Positions 44,238 through 54,523 are shown, counted from the first letter of the stretch. The stretch is DNA of 64,000 nucleotides from Cellulophaga algicola DSM 14237 (GCF_000186265.1 NC_014934.1:2728001-2792000), one strand, 5' to 3'. The notes: generated from the sequence alone by a model not told the origin. Made by a program: numbers and translations.

Positions 44238-44638
44238 AATATTTATTTTGGCCTAAAGCTCATTGTTGAAATTGCCTTAGGAGAAATTTTTATCTGTGCC
44301 GGTGCTTCCTATTCTTATGATTAACTGGTTTTCAATGAGAACTACGTGTACTTTTTTGATTACTTTTCTCTAAAGTGATAGGTCTATTTTTATGTTTCGT
44401 TATGGGTTAATGTAGTGTTAGATGTCCTTAGTAGCTGGGGTGGCGTAACTAGGTTTTTTATTTGTTTCTTTTAAATTACCTAATATGGCGGTTCGGTTAT
44501 TACCATTCTAGTTTAGTTATTCAGGGATATGGTCTCTAAAGTTTTAGAACCAATCATAGAGATTTGAATGTTTAAACGGTAATATAGTGCGGCATCAATA
44601 AAAATCAATATAAATAAGTCTGATCTTTTTCCTTGTTG
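44238..44638. other. 401-bp intergenic stretch without a supportable gene
   Basis: All frames are cut by stops. A short plus-strand piece near 44261-44321 reads IVEIALGEIFICAGASYSYD before a stop and might be the scar of a lost gene, but no family can be named. The rimO promoter begins at its right end. Confidence 0.5.
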
Positions 44639-44646
44639 TATTTTTG
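44639..44646 (+). promoter_or_regulatory. Candidate -7 box of rimO
   Basis: TATTTTTG, a perfect TAnnTTTG, ends 16 bases before ATG 44663, giving a leader of roughly ten bases. No clear -33 TTG. Confidence 0.5.
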
Positions 44647-44662
44647 CACTTTAATTTAAGCT

Positions 44663-45964
44663 ATGCGCACAAAAACACTTAAGAAGAATAAAATTAACGT
44701 CGTAACATTAGGTTGCTCTAAAAATGTGTACGATTCGGAAATTTTAATGGGACAACTAAAAGCCAATAAAAAAGACGTTGTACATGAAGGAGAAGGAAAT
44801 ATTGTAGTGATAAATACCTGTGGCTTTATTAAAAATGCCAAAGAAGAAAGCGTTAATACAATTTTAGAATTCGTACAAAAAAAAGAAGCTGGTATTGTAG
44901 ATAAAGTTTTTGTTACGGGGTGTTTAAGTGAGCGTTATAAGCCAGACTTACAAAAGGAAATTCCGAATGTAGATGAATATTTTGGTACTACAGAGTTGCC
45001 TGGTTTATTAAAAGCATTAGGAGCAGATTATAAGCATGAATTAATAGGTGAGCGATTAACGACTACTCCTAAAAATTATGCCTATTTGAAAATTGCAGAA
45101 GGGTGTGATAGGCCTTGTTCTTTCTGTGCCATTCCTATTATGCGTGGAAAGCATAAAAGTACACCAATAGAAAATTTAGTTATCGAAGCTGAGAAATTAG
45201 CAGCAAACGGAGTTAAAGAATTAATTTTAATTGCTCAAGATTTAACGTATTATGGCTTAGATATTTATAAGAAAAGAAATCTTGCAGAGCTTCTTGAGGC
45301 ACTAGTAAAGGTTGATGGTATTGAATGGATTCGTTTGCATTATGCATTTCCAACGGGCTTTCCTATGGATGTGTTGGCGTTGATGAAAAAAGAACCGAAA
45401 ATTTGTAATTATTTAGATATTCCACTACAACATATTTCAGATGCTATTTTGAAAAGTATGCGTAGGGGAACTACAAAAGAAAAAACAACAAAGTTATTGT
45501 ACGATTTTAGGGCTTTGGTTCCTGAAATGGCTATTAGAACTACTTTAATTGTTGGTTATCCGGGAGAAACAGAAGAAGATTTTCAGACCTTGAAAGCCTG
45601 GGTTGAAGAAATGCGTTTTGAACGTTTAGGATGTTTTACCTATAGCCATGAAGAAAATACACATGCCTATACTTTGGTAGACGATGTTCCTGAAGATGTA
45701 AAGCAAGAACGTGCTTCTCAAATTATGGAAATTCAATCCCAAATTTCTTGGGAGTTAAACCAAGAAAAAGTGGGACAGACACTTCGTTGTATTGTTGATA
45801 GAAAAGAAGGACCTCATTTTATTGGTAGAACCGAGTTTGATTCTCCAGACGTAGATAATGAAGTGCTTATTGATGCTTCTAAATTCTATTTAAAAGTGGG
45901 CGACTTTGTGAATATAAATATCACGGAAGCTGCAGATTTTGATTTGTACGGAGAACCTGTTTAG
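44663..45964 (+). CDS. rimO: Ribosomal protein S12 methylthiotransferase RimO
   Basis: Radical-SAM enzyme of 433 residues that adds a methylthio group to an Asp of ribosomal protein S12. The N-terminal UPF0004 domain carries three cluster cysteines (LGCSKNVYDSE, NTCGF, TGCLSERY). The radical-SAM motif is CxxxCxxC in GCDRPCSFCAIP. A C-terminal TRAM domain (about 365-433) ends FDLYGEPV. The partner to S12 is elsewhere. Its stop overlaps the convergent DUF3999 gene by four bases. Confidence 0.96.
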   Translation: MRTKTLKKNKINVVTLGCSKNVYDSEILMGQLKANKKDVVHEGEGNIVVINTCGFIKNAKEESVNTILEFVQKKEAGIVDKVFVTGCLSERYKPDLQKEIPNVDEYFGTTELPGLLKALGADYKHELIGERLTTTPKNYAYLKIAEGCDRPCSFCAIPIMRGKHKSTPIENLVIEAEKLAANGVKELILIAQDLTYYGLDIYKKRNLAELLEALVKVDGIEWIRLHYAFPTGFPMDVLALMKKEPKICNYLDIPLQHISDAILKSMRRGTTKEKTTKLLYDFRALVPEMAIRTTLIVGYPGETEEDFQTLKAWVEEMRFERLGCFTYSHEENTHAYTLVDDVPEDVKQERASQIMEIQSQISWELNQEKVGQTLRCIVDRKEGPHFIGRTEFDSPDVDNEVLIDASKFYLKVGDFVNINITEAADFDLYGEPV

Positions 45965-47199
45965 GTCTTTTTAATCATTTTAATAGTGTAGTATCCTATC
46001 AGAGAAATTATTAAAATCATAATAGCCCAAAGCCATTTTTTATCTTCGAATAAAGGTTTGGCTTCGGGCTCTTGTATTTTAGCTTCACTACTTAATTCTT
46101 TTCCTAATGCAGCAGTTTTTGCAGTTTTAGGAACTACTTTGTCCATTAAATTAATGTCATAAATTGGCTCAGAAGCTGTTGGGTTTCCGTAAGTCAAAAA
46201 GTATTGAGCAGGTTGGTTAAACCTAGCAATTAATTCATGCTTATACCCTTTTAATTGAATAGTACCAACCTTTAAAGCTTCGTTGTCTTGATTGCTAATG
46301 GTGATTTTTAGTTTTTTTACTCGAGTACTGATAAAATCAAATTCATTCTTATTAATAGAGCTCAATATACTAGAAGCTAAACTTCGGTATTCATAATGCC
46401 AGCCTTTAGTGGTTTTAATGCTATCGCTAACATAACTTATGTGAATTGGTCTTAAGTAATTTACATTATCCAGAATGTTCACTTTTATGTGACTTAGAGG
46501 TACTGCATTTTTTAGTTCTACAGTAACAACGCTTTCTTTTGTTTTCTGATTTTTTGTAATTTCTGTTTTTAACGGAACATATGTGTTGTATTCCGCTGGG
46601 ATGGTATTGTTTTCGAAAATTTTAGCGCTTTTTAATTCAGGATCTTCTGATGTGTTTGCTGTTATTCTGTAGTAACTATAGGTAGAAGTTGGTATTTTAG
46701 CTGTAGTGAAATTAAAGCTAGTTATCCCATTCTCTATGGAAAGAATTCGGTAATCCTCTTTAATAGTATACCATTCCTTATCATTATGACCGCCTTCTAC
46801 TTTAATAGTGAAATCAAAATTTAGTTGTTCAAAATTTAAATATATTTCATTTATTTTAGAATCATTATCTATTTTAAAAGTATAGAAATAGTTGTCTTCA
46901 GTATGGCTTTCGTTTATTAATTCAAAAGCCACATCATCAATTTTTTCGATACTCTTTGTTGCTTTCAAGGCATAAGGAGCTTCTATAGTATCCTTCTTCG
47001 TAATACCATAAATTCGAATATCAGCAAGATTCATTTTCGTCTTCCCGTATAGAGATTCAGGTAGTTCTATGCGCTGCCATTGCTCTGAAATATCCTTGAT
47101 TTCTCGCTTGAATTGATATGTTTTCATTTGAGCAAAGAGGCCTGAACTCACTAAAAACAAGATAAATAAAAGTTTATAAGTCTTTTGGGTCATTTTCAA
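45961..47199 (-). CDS. DUF3999 family protein
   Basis: The product has 412 residues, or 410 from the second methionine. A signal peptide ends GLFA, followed by a long beta-rich domain (YQFKREIKDISEQWQRIELPE, then IRIYGITKKDTIEAPY) facing the periplasm. A single C-terminal membrane helix (WLWAIMILIISLIGYYTI) with a short basic tail anchors it. The start overlaps the DUF2339 gene by 26 bases. DUF3999 and DUF2339 are repeatedly found as neighbours, so the two probably form one membrane complex. Function unknown. Confidence 0.88.
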   Translation of the reverse strand: MKMTQKTYKLLFILFLVSSGLFAQMKTYQFKREIKDISEQWQRIELPESLYGKTKMNLADIRIYGITKKDTIEAPYALKATKSIEKIDDVAFELINESHTEDNYFYTFKIDNDSKINEIYLNFEQLNFDFTIKVEGGHNDKEWYTIKEDYRILSIENGITSFNFTTAKIPTSTYSYYRITANTSEDPELKSAKIFENNTIPAEYNTYVPLKTEITKNQKTKESVVTVELKNAVPLSHIKVNILDNVNYLRPIHISYVSDSIKTTKGWHYEYRSLASSILSSINKNEFDFISTRVKKLKITISNQDNEALKVGTIQLKGYKHELIARFNQPAQYFLTYGNPTASEPIYDINLMDKVVPKTAKTAALGKELSSEAKIQEPEAKPLFEDKKWLWAIMILIISLIGYYTIKMIKKT

Positions 47200-49633
47200 T
47201 CTGTTTGGTGTATTTGTTATATAAAAATGAAATTAATAATAAAAGCAATCCTAATGAGACGAATACAATAGTTTTAGATATGGTATCTAGATCGGCTATA
47301 TCGTAAAAGAAAAGTTTTACAAGTGTAAGTCCAAATAGGCTAATTCCACTGATACGAATGTGTTTTTTTCTTTTCCAGATACCGATAATTACCATGAATA
47401 AAGAGTAAGCTCCCCAGAGAATACTTAAATTCATTTTATATAATCCTGAAGCTCCTGCAAGATCCATCCAATGCAAAAGTTCACTGCTTAGTATCCATAG
47501 GGTAATAAAGTATAAGAATATTTGAAACATATTCTTAATTTTTAAATTCAAATAGTCTTGTTTGGTGTACCAGTAGACGGTGTATACTAGAAATGCTAAA
47601 AAGGCTAATGAAATATATCTTATATAGAGAAAGTAGCTGCCAATGTTGTAATGTTCACCCAGATATTGTGTAACGTAATTTTCTCTAAGTGTACTGATGA
47701 TTAATAACCCTCCAATTAAGAATATAAATGTAAGGATGTTATTAATAACAAAGTTTGCAATGGCTAATGTTCTGTTTTTTATAAGCTTGATGTTTGCTAC
47801 GGCCAAAATAGAAAAGAACAATAAGGAGTAATTTATAAGCCAAATACTTTTGAAATCTAATAAGTTGTAATTTCGTGTGCTGCTTAAATTACCGTCCTCG
47901 TTGGTGTAGTTTATAAATGAATCTAAGAACTGTTGCTCCCAGTACATATTTATTTCAAGGGAGAAGGCTAAATAGCAAATTAAAAGTAATCCTACAGGAA
48001 TTAAGAATCCCATGATCTTATCCATTGCTTTTTTAGGCACTTCTAAATCTTGGAATTTCTGAGCTTTATTCAGCCAGGTAATAAATCCGAAAGCTGTAAT
48101 AACGACTACAGAGCTTAAGAAATTACTATTAAAAATAGGGGCTATTTTTTCCTTAGAAGGGTGTAAATCATATATATGAGACCAATCTTCCAGGAGGCTT
48201 ATAAATGCAATGACCATTAATATATAGGAAAGGTTTTTGTATACCGTAATTTTCTTCGTGGTAGCAAACCAGAAAAGCAGTGCGGCTTCAGCAGACCATA
48301 ATATAGTAACCCAGCTGCCGTCTAGTTGAACCGGAATAGTTATCGTGATAAAAGTAAGTACTAGTGCCGCTATCAAGTAGAATAATTTTTTATCCACTAA
48401 CTTCTTTTTGTAAACGATCACGGTTGGTATAAAGTGAATCACAGCATTGCCAAGGGTGAATAGTCCTAATAATTCTTTTCCAAACGTTTCATGCGAGTTC
48501 AGTAGATAATAGCCAATACCGTAAAAGAAAAATGAATTAATGAAAAGTAAAATGACATCTGTGGCTTGAAACTTTTCGTTTTTCAAGGTCTTGTAAGCTA
48601 AAAACATGCAATAGAAAAGTATGAAAAAGATACTCAAGAAAGTAAATGCAAATCTAAAATCTTCAACGTAATAATAGTCTTTTAAGATCCATCCTAGGTA
48701 AATTAACCAGGTAAAACTAAAGGATACATAGTACAATGATTTCCAATATTTTTTAAATGAAATTATAAGAATCCCAATATTGATAATGGTCATGTAGCTA
48801 AAAAGTGCAGTTACATTACCAGAATTATTACTTAGTAAAAATGGAATAGAATAAGCACCTACTAATCCTAAATGGGCAATCACTTGCTTGTCGTAATTTA
48901 TGGCGGCGACCACTGTAAAAATGGTAAGGAGTGTCATTATGCCAAAAGCAAGGAGCTGCGGGAATAGTCCATAAAAATCATATCCCATGAAGGTGATGAA
49001 ATACATCATGGTTATAGCTCCGCTAACCAATACGGCGCTAAAATTTAGGTACTTTTCTTTTAGTTTTAGACCAACTCCTAATATTCCAAAAGAAAGTAGG
49101 TAGCCTAAAATAATTCGTGTTAATGGGCTAATAAGATTGTTTTCAATACTATATTTTACGCCAATGATAACCCCAATAATGGTAATTAGGATTCCAACTT
49201 TATTAATTAAGTTTTCTCCAATAAATTTTTCTAAACTCGATTTTGTTTCTGGTATTCTTGAGGTGTTTGTACTAACTGTTTCGTTTTTAGTATCCTGGTT
49301 GGTAAATGTCTCTGCTTGCGCCTGGTCTGAAATTTTTTGGGCTACTTCCAGGTTTTGTTGCTTTTCTGTAGGAATGGCAATTTGCTCAGCTTGTATTTTT
49401 TCTACAGGTATGTCTGCAGGTGCTTTAACCTCATTTGTTATCGTTGGAGGTTCTGTTGCAGCGGTAGTCTCTTTTATAGTGCTGGTAAGAGGAGTTTCTG
49501 TAGATAGATCTTTTTTAAGTTGTTCTATTTCTCTATAAGCAGCCATTAGGTTTGTGGCAAAGTTTTCTTGCTTAGCCAAAAGGTCTTCAAGTTTTTGCTC
49601 TAGTAATTTTAGCTGGTCTTGTTGGTTGTTCAT
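47174..49633 (-). CDS. DUF2339 family polytopic membrane protein
   Basis: The product has 819 residues. The N-terminal 35 residues are a coiled coil (QLKLLEQKLEDLLAKQENF). Residues about 40-125 are a low-complexity linker rich in Thr, Glu, Pro and Gln. From about 145 on there are more than 20 predicted membrane helices, starting FIGENLINKVGILITIIGVIIGVKYSIE in order. Large DUF2339 proteins are uncharacterised; some are discussed as cell-envelope factors. The coupled DUF3999 gene supplies a periplasmic domain. Confidence 0.88.
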   Translation of the reverse strand: MNNQQDQLKLLEQKLEDLLAKQENFATNLMAAYREIEQLKKDLSTETPLTSTIKETTAATEPPTITNEVKAPADIPVEKIQAEQIAIPTEKQQNLEVAQKISDQAQAETFTNQDTKNETVSTNTSRIPETKSSLEKFIGENLINKVGILITIIGVIIGVKYSIENNLISPLTRIILGYLLSFGILGVGLKLKEKYLNFSAVLVSGAITMMYFITFMGYDFYGLFPQLLAFGIMTLLTIFTVVAAINYDKQVIAHLGLVGAYSIPFLLSNNSGNVTALFSYMTIINIGILIISFKKYWKSLYYVSFSFTWLIYLGWILKDYYYVEDFRFAFTFLSIFFILFYCMFLAYKTLKNEKFQATDVILLFINSFFFYGIGYYLLNSHETFGKELLGLFTLGNAVIHFIPTVIVYKKKLVDKKLFYLIAALVLTFITITIPVQLDGSWVTILWSAEAALLFWFATTKKITVYKNLSYILMVIAFISLLEDWSHIYDLHPSKEKIAPIFNSNFLSSVVVITAFGFITWLNKAQKFQDLEVPKKAMDKIMGFLIPVGLLLICYLAFSLEINMYWEQQFLDSFINYTNEDGNLSSTRNYNLLDFKSIWLINYSLLFFSILAVANIKLIKNRTLAIANFVINNILTFIFLIGGLLIISTLRENYVTQYLGEHYNIGSYFLYIRYISLAFLAFLVYTVYWYTKQDYLNLKIKNMFQIFLYFITLWILSSELLHWMDLAGASGLYKMNLSILWGAYSLFMVIIGIWKRKKHIRISGISLFGLTLVKLFFYDIADLDTISKTIVFVSLGLLLLLISFLYNKYTKQIENDPKDL

Positions 49634-49687
49634 GTGTTTTGTATAAAAACTAGGGTGTAACCTAAGGATAACTCACCTTTGGAGTAC

Positions 49688-50839
49688 TTATTGCTTTTTT
49701 TGTTGAAGTTCTTGGTCGTAGAGTTGTCTGCTTAGTTCTGCTAAAAAAGGAATTCCGACAGCCTCGTATTCGTAAGTGTTATCATTGAATGTTTGGTTCT
49801 TGTTTACTAAAATTGTAGCGGTAAGTAAAAATTCAATAGCGTTAGTGCTATCTTTTATATACGCGCAATCTGTGAGTGTCCCATAGGCATAGCCTACTTT
49901 ATTGTAAATTTTAATTGTATTGGGTATTGGTTTTTGCTGGTCACCAAACATAAAAAACTTCACATAACTATCATAGTATTCCGTTTTGTCATACCCTGCT
50001 TCCCTTGGTAATGAACGCATAGCAGTGAGAAGGAAATCTCTTTGGGTAGTGCTTATATTAAATTGTTCTTCTTTTTTAAACTTCTCCGGAAATATTATTC
50101 GTTTCAATACCTCATGTTGTGCCTCAATAGGATAATAGTTTTTCAAACTAAAATCAAAAGGTTCATTTACGAATTCATCATCCTCGTTTATAAAGCTTTT
50201 TCCTTTTTTTATATGATGAAGGTCAAGAGGTTTTATTATTTCATTGCTTCGCCTCTCTCGTACGCGGGTTGTACTATCATTCATATAAATGATAATTGGC
50301 TTGGTGGTAATATTGTCAGCATTTTCTATAGACATCCGATGTGAGATACGAACATTTTTAATCCCTTTGTTATGTAATGACTGGTTAATGGTATCTTGAC
50401 CTAAAAATTCAAACAATCTATTGTAAGCTTGGTTATCGCTAACCGCAAAAATTTTAGTTATTTCTTTGGCGACTGTTGTTTCAATAGTGTCTCCTTCTAT
50501 ATAAAATTTAGTATATAATGTTACATCAGGAATTTTATTAATTTCTTCTAATGCTAAAACAGCAATGGGTAACTTTACAGAACTTGCAGGGTAGAAGTAA
50601 TCACTTTCATTAGTTTGAAAATTATAATCTGTAAAAAACACGTCATCATTTTCTCTGCGTATTCGCGTAAATTTTAATTGTACCTCGTGGAGTTTTATGC
50701 TGTCTACAACGTTTTTTATTTTAGTAGATGTTGCTTCTAACGCCGTTTCTATAGGATGTGTAATCACTATTTGAGGGGTTTCTTTACAGCTCATACTGAG
50801 AATTAAAAATATAAGAATGCCAATAGGTTTAGAAAGCAT
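49688..50839 (-). CDS. Class A beta-lactamase-related serine hydrolase, lipoprotein
   Basis: The product has 383 residues with lipobox ILSMSC at Cys18. Active-site motifs follow class A beta-lactamases: Ser86-x-x-Lys89 in PASSVKLPIAVLAL, SDN in FAVSDNQAYNRLFEFLG, and KVG in IYNKVGYAYGTLTDCAYI in place of KTG. It is larger than true beta-lactamases (around 265-290 residues), and no clear omega-loop Glu motif is visible to me. It may therefore be a peptidase or DD-peptidase-like enzyme rather than a resistance factor. It lies 12 bp behind the small gene at 50852. Confidence 0.85.
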   Translation of the reverse strand: MLSKPIGILIFLILSMSCKETPQIVITHPIETALEATSTKIKNVVDSIKLHEVQLKFTRIRRENDDVFFTDYNFQTNESDYFYPASSVKLPIAVLALEEINKIPDVTLYTKFYIEGDTIETTVAKEITKIFAVSDNQAYNRLFEFLGQDTINQSLHNKGIKNVRISHRMSIENADNITTKPIIIYMNDSTTRVRERRSNEIIKPLDLHHIKKGKSFINEDDEFVNEPFDFSLKNYYPIEAQHEVLKRIIFPEKFKKEEQFNISTTQRDFLLTAMRSLPREAGYDKTEYYDSYVKFFMFGDQQKPIPNTIKIYNKVGYAYGTLTDCAYIKDSTNAIEFLLTATILVNKNQTFNDNTYEYEAVGIPFLAELSRQLYDQELQQKKQ

Positions 50840-50851
50840 TGGTTTGCGTTT

Positions 50852-51094
50852 TTAGGGATTGTAAATTTCTCCTCGGTGTGGTTTTAGAGCATCTCTAACT
50901 TTTAACATTTCAGATTCTTCAACGACTAAAAAAGCTAAGCTATACATGTCATTTAAGTGTAATACATCTGTAATATTTAATTCCAGGTTTTCTGCGCTAA
51001 TAAATTCTTTTAGGTGTATTACGTGGTGTTCAGCAGTTTTGGCAGCTGCGGGACCTCGAAAATCCCAAATCAATTTAATTTTTTTGGAGCTCAT
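50852..51094 (-). CDS. Small conserved protein of unknown function
   Basis: The product has 80 residues, soluble, beginning MSSKKIKLIWDFRGPAAAKTAEHHVIHLKEF, with an alpha/beta pattern like ferredoxin-fold domains and ending LKPHRGEIYNP. It resembles short hypothetical proteins of Flavobacteriaceae. It shares strand and spacing with the serine hydrolase gene, and is divergent from the PPIase operon. No function assigned. Confidence 0.75.
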   Translation of the reverse strand: MSSKKIKLIWDFRGPAAAKTAEHHVIHLKEFISAENLELNITDVLHLNDMYSLAFLVVEESEMLKVRDALKPHRGEIYNP

Positions 51095-51196
51095 AGTGTA
51101 AAATTAATCAGGTTTTAAATTTATTGTATCCCTAAATTCAGTGATAATTCTAAAGGGAAAGTTAAAAGTACTTGAAATTTGTCAGAAATTAGGAAC

Positions 51197-51226
51197 TTGC
51201 ACAACATCCGTTATTTGTTATTTTTG
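51197..51226 (+). promoter_or_regulatory. Promoter TTG-N19-TATTTTTG of the PPIase-moxR operon
   Basis: TTG 51197-51199 and TATTTTTG 51219-51226 are 19 bp apart. The ATG at 51231 is only four bases behind the box, so the transcript should be leaderless or nearly so. This also rules out the longer frame from GTG 51141. Confidence 0.7.
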
Positions 51227-51230
51227 CAAG

Positions 51231-52121
51231 ATGCAGTTAGAAAACATTGTTTTAAATAAATTGGTACGCTTTGTATCCGTTTTTGCGCTTATTTCTTTAT
51301 TCATTTCCTGTAGTTCAATTTGGAAGAAAAAAGAAGATAGGGAGCCGCTGGCACGCGTGGGTAACTCCTACTTATATAAAGATGATATTGTTGCTTTACT
51401 AAAAGATAATGTTTCTAAGGAGGATAGCGCATCTTTTGTTACGAATTATATTAATAATTGGGCTACCAAGCAGTTGCTATTATCTAAATCTAAAATAAAT
51501 TTGCCCGAAGAGCAATTAAAAGAATTTAATGAGCTTATAGAGAATTATAAGACCGATTTGTATACCCGAGCTTATAAAGAAGCTTTAGTGAGTCAGACAG
51601 AAGATACTATTGTTACAGATGCTCAGCTTACTAGTTTTTACGAAAACGAAAAAGAGAACTTTATGTTGAAAGAGAAATTAGTTAAACTAAGGTTTATTGA
51701 GCTTTCTGCACAGTTTTTAGATAAAGAGCAAGTTGCGACACGTTTAGATCGTTTTAATGAGAAAGATATAAAGTTTTTAGATTCCATAGGGATACAATTT
51801 AAAAACTTAAATTTTAATGATTCTATATGGGTTAAAGCTTCTAGAATTGTCAATGAAATTCCGCCCTTAACCTTTGAAAATGAGGATGCATACTTAAAAA
51901 AATCACAATTTTTTGAATTACAGGATTCAATAGGGGTATATTTGGCGAAGGTTACAGATGTATTGAATACGAATGATACTGCTCCATTATCATTTGTAAA
52001 ACCATCAATCAAGCAAATTTTATTAAACAGGAGACGGTTAGAATTAATTAGAAAGTTAGAAACCGAGATTATTGATGATGCAATTAAAGATAAAGAATTT
52101 GAAGTTTATGTTAAAGATTAA
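51231..52121 (+). CDS. SurA-like lipoprotein, putative periplasmic folding factor
   Basis: The product has 296 residues, with start ATG 51231. The lipobox is LFISC (residues 16-20 or so). The mature N-terminal part resembles SurA/PpiC helical domains (ARVGNSYLYKDDIVALLK, FVTNYINNWATKQLLLSKS), and the C-terminal region has a degenerate parvulin-like stretch. It overlaps the next PPIase gene by 14 bp. Probably helps outer-membrane proteins fold. Catalytic activity is doubtful because no complete PPIase domain is seen. Confidence 0.82.
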   Translation: MQLENIVLNKLVRFVSVFALISLFISCSSIWKKKEDREPLARVGNSYLYKDDIVALLKDNVSKEDSASFVTNYINNWATKQLLLSKSKINLPEEQLKEFNELIENYKTDLYTRAYKEALVSQTEDTIVTDAQLTSFYENEKENFMLKEKLVKLRFIELSAQFLDKEQVATRLDRFNEKDIKFLDSIGIQFKNLNFNDSIWVKASRIVNEIPPLTFENEDAYLKKSQFFELQDSIGVYLAKVTDVLNTNDTAPLSFVKPSIKQILLNRRRLELIRKLETEIIDDAIKDKEFEVYVKD

Positions 52122-53565
52122 GAACACGATTACACTTTTAGTAGTACTTTTTGTTGGGATACTAAATGCACAAGAAGAAGTTATTGAAAGTGCTATAGAA
52201 GAAGGTGTAGAAAGCCCTACGGAAGAAGCAAAAGATGTTGCGGTTGTACCGATGATTTCAGACTCTGTAAATTCTTTTAAGAGGATTAAGATTGATGGTG
52301 TTGCTGCCGTAGTTGGTGATTATTTAATTTTAGAATCAGATATTGATAAAACTTTAATAGACCTGCGGAATCAAGGCGTGTCTGCTGATGATGTTTCGCG
52401 TTGTAGTTTGTTAGGGAAGTTAATGGAGGATCGTTTATATGCACACCAAGCAGTTCAAGATAGTATTTTGGTAGCTGATGATGAGGTGAATGCAACTAGT
52501 GATGCCCAAATTCAACAATTAGTAACTAGAGTTGGTTCTATGGAAAAAGTATTATCTTTTTACAAAAAAACCGATGAAGAAAGCTTTAGAGAGGAATTAT
52601 ACAAGATTAATAAACTTCGTATGCTTTCTGAGCGTATGCAACGTAAAATTGTAGAGGAGATAGAGATTACCCCAGAAGAAGTGCGTCAGTTTTTTAATAA
52701 AATACCTAAAGATCAGCGTCCAGTTTTTGGTTCAGAGTTAGAGATTGCACAAATTGTAAAAAAACCTGTTGCTCCAGAAGAAGAAAAACAAAAAGTAGTA
52801 GATCGTCTCAATAGAATTCGTGAAGATATTTTAGAGAAAGGATCAAGTTTTTCTATAAAAGCGATTTTAAATAGTGAGGATCCTGGATCTAAGCAGAATG
52901 GTGGTTATTATAAGATTGATAAGCAAACAGGATTTGTAAAGGAATTTAAAGATGTAGCTTTTAGCTTAAATGTAGGTGAAGTTTCTGAGCCTTTTGAAAC
53001 TACATTTGGGTACCACATTATTACAGTAGAAAAGATTTTAGGGCAAGAACGTGAAATACGTCATATTTTGATGATTCCTAAAGTGCCGCAGCGTGCTTTA
53101 GATGCATCAAAGCAAGAGTTAGATTCTATTCGTAATCAAATTATAGAAGGTAAATATACCTTTGCAGAGGCGGCATTGAACTTCTCTGATCAGAAAGAAA
53201 CAAAATTTGATGGAGGGCAGTTGCGTAACCCAGCAGATTACAGTGCTAGATTTGAGTTGACAAATATGGATCCTACATTTTACAATCAGATTCGTAACTT
53301 AAAAGATAATGAAATATCTCAGCCAATATTAGAAGACGATGCTCGTGAAGGTACTAGTTTTAAAATCATGAAAATTACAAACCGTCATGATGAGCATGAG
53401 GCAGATTTTTCTAAAGATTACCTAAAGATTCAAGAATTGGCGAAAACTCAGAAGCAAGCAGATGCTATTGCAAAATGGATGGCCGCGCATATTGATGAAA
53501 CATATATAAGTGTAAATGAAACGAATGTAGGTTGTGATTTTGCAAATAACTGGATAAAAAAGTAA
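52108..53565 (+). CDS. SurA-like peptidylprolyl isomerase
   Basis: Periplasmic chaperone of 485 residues from ATG 52108 ([22 protein letters not shown], signal peptide). The earlier ATGs at 52075 and 52078 would put charged residues before it. The SurA N-domain includes [19 protein letters not shown]. Two parvulin domains follow: the first has [17 protein letters not shown] and [16 protein letters not shown] with [14 protein letters not shown], the second IRHILMIPK and [14 protein letters not shown]. It is expected to escort outer-membrane barrels. The gene is followed 4 bp later by moxR. Confidence 0.9.
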   Translation: MLKIKNTITLLVVLFVGILNAQEEVIESAIEEGVESPTEEAKDVAVVPMISDSVNSFKRIKIDGVAAVVGDYLILESDIDKTLIDLRNQGVSADDVSRCSLLGKLMEDRLYAHQAVQDSILVADDEVNATSDAQIQQLVTRVGSMEKVLSFYKKTDEESFREELYKINKLRMLSERMQRKIVEEIEITPEEVRQFFNKIPKDQRPVFGSELEIAQIVKKPVAPEEEKQKVVDRLNRIREDILEKGSSFSIKAILNSEDPGSKQNGGYYKIDKQTGFVKEFKDVAFSLNVGEVSEPFETTFGYHIITVEKILGQEREIRHILMIPKVPQRALDASKQELDSIRNQIIEGKYTFAEAALNFSDQKETKFDGGQLRNPADYSARFELTNMDPTFYNQIRNLKDNEISQPILEDDAREGTSFKIMKITNRHDEHEADFSKDYLKIQELAKTQKQADAIAKWMAAHIDETYISVNETNVGCDFANNWIKK

Positions 53566-53569
53566 TTAC

Positions 53570-54523
53570 ATGTCTGATGTTGCTGCAATAACTAATCTGG
53601 TAGAAAAGCATGTTGCTTTAAAAAAAGAAATTGCCAAAATTATTGTTGGGCAAACTGAGGTGGTAGAACAGATTTTGATATCTGTTTACACAGGAGGTCA
53701 CTCGCTGTTGATAGGAGTGCCTGGTTTGGCAAAAACATTAATGGTAAATACCATTGCACAAACATTAGGTTTAGATTTTAAACGTATTCAATTTACTCCA
53801 GATTTAATGCCTAGTGATATTCTAGGGAGTGAAATTCTCGATCAGGATAGAAAGTTTAAATTTATCAAAGGCCCAATATTCTCTAATATTATTTTAGCCG
53901 ATGAAATAAATAGAACCCCTCCAAAAACTCAAGCAGCGTTGCTAGAGGCTATGCAAGAGCGTTCTGTTACCATTGCGGGTGTCAATTATAAATTACCCGC
54001 GCCCTATTTTGTTTTAGCAACTCAAAATCCAATTGAGCAAGAAGGTACCTATCCTTTGCCAGAAGCGCAATTAGACCGTTTTATGTTTGCTATAGAGCTT
54101 AAATACCCATCTATAAGTGAGGAGATTGCTATTGTGAAAGCAACTACTTCAGATGTTAAAAACGAAATAAATGCACTATTAGGTGCAGAAGAGATTATAG
54201 CGATACAACAATTAGTTAGAAGAATTCCGGTTCCAGATAATGTGGTAGATTACGCTGTAAAATTAGTAAATAGTACACGTGCTAACCTAGAAGGTGCTTC
54301 AGATTTTGTAAAGCAATATATTGATTGGGGAGCTGGTCCAAGAGCTTCTCAAAATTTAATTTTAGGAGCAAAGGCGCATGCTGCAATTAAAGGGAAATAT
54401 TCTCCTGATATCGAAGATGTAAAAGCAGTTGCTTTAGGAATATTAAGACATCGAATTATAAAAAACTACAAGGCAGAAGCGGAAGGTATATCAGAAGATG
54501 CCATTATTCGTGAATTACTGTAG
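53570..54523 (+). CDS. MoxR family AAA+ ATPase
   Basis: The product has 317 residues. Walker A is GVPGLAKT (49-56), Walker [13 protein letters not shown], and a sensor segment [22 protein letters not shown] follows. The lid domain ends in [10 protein letters not shown]. MoxR ATPases usually work with von Willebrand-factor A (MIDAS) proteins encoded next to them to mature envelope or enzyme complexes. No such gene follows here, since the next gene is acnB behind 158 bp. It is in an operon with the PPIases. Confidence 0.93.
   Translation: MSDVAAITNLVEKHVALKKEIAKIIVGQTEVVEQILISVYTGGHSLLIGVPGLAKTLMVNTIAQTLGLDFKRIQFTPDLMPSDILGSEILDQDRKFKFIKGPIFSNIILADEINRTPPKTQAALLEAMQERSVTIAGVNYKLPAPYFVLATQNPIEQEGTYPLPEAQLDRFMFAIELKYPSISEEIAIVKATTSDVKNEINALLGAEEIIAIQQLVRRIPVPDNVVDYAVKLVNSTRANLEGASDFVKQYIDWGAGPRASQNLILGAKAHAAIKGKYSPDIEDVKAVALGILRHRIIKNYKAEAEGISEDAIIRELL

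Noticed and set aside
49137-49538. 133-codon plus-strand frame opposite the DUF2339 gene
   Set aside because: It mirrors the low-complexity linker of DUF2339 and has no promoter or neighbours of its own.
51141-51230. GTG-initiated 30-residue extension of the SurA-like lipoprotein
   Set aside because: It starts upstream of the promoter 51197-51226 and hides the lipoprotein signal.
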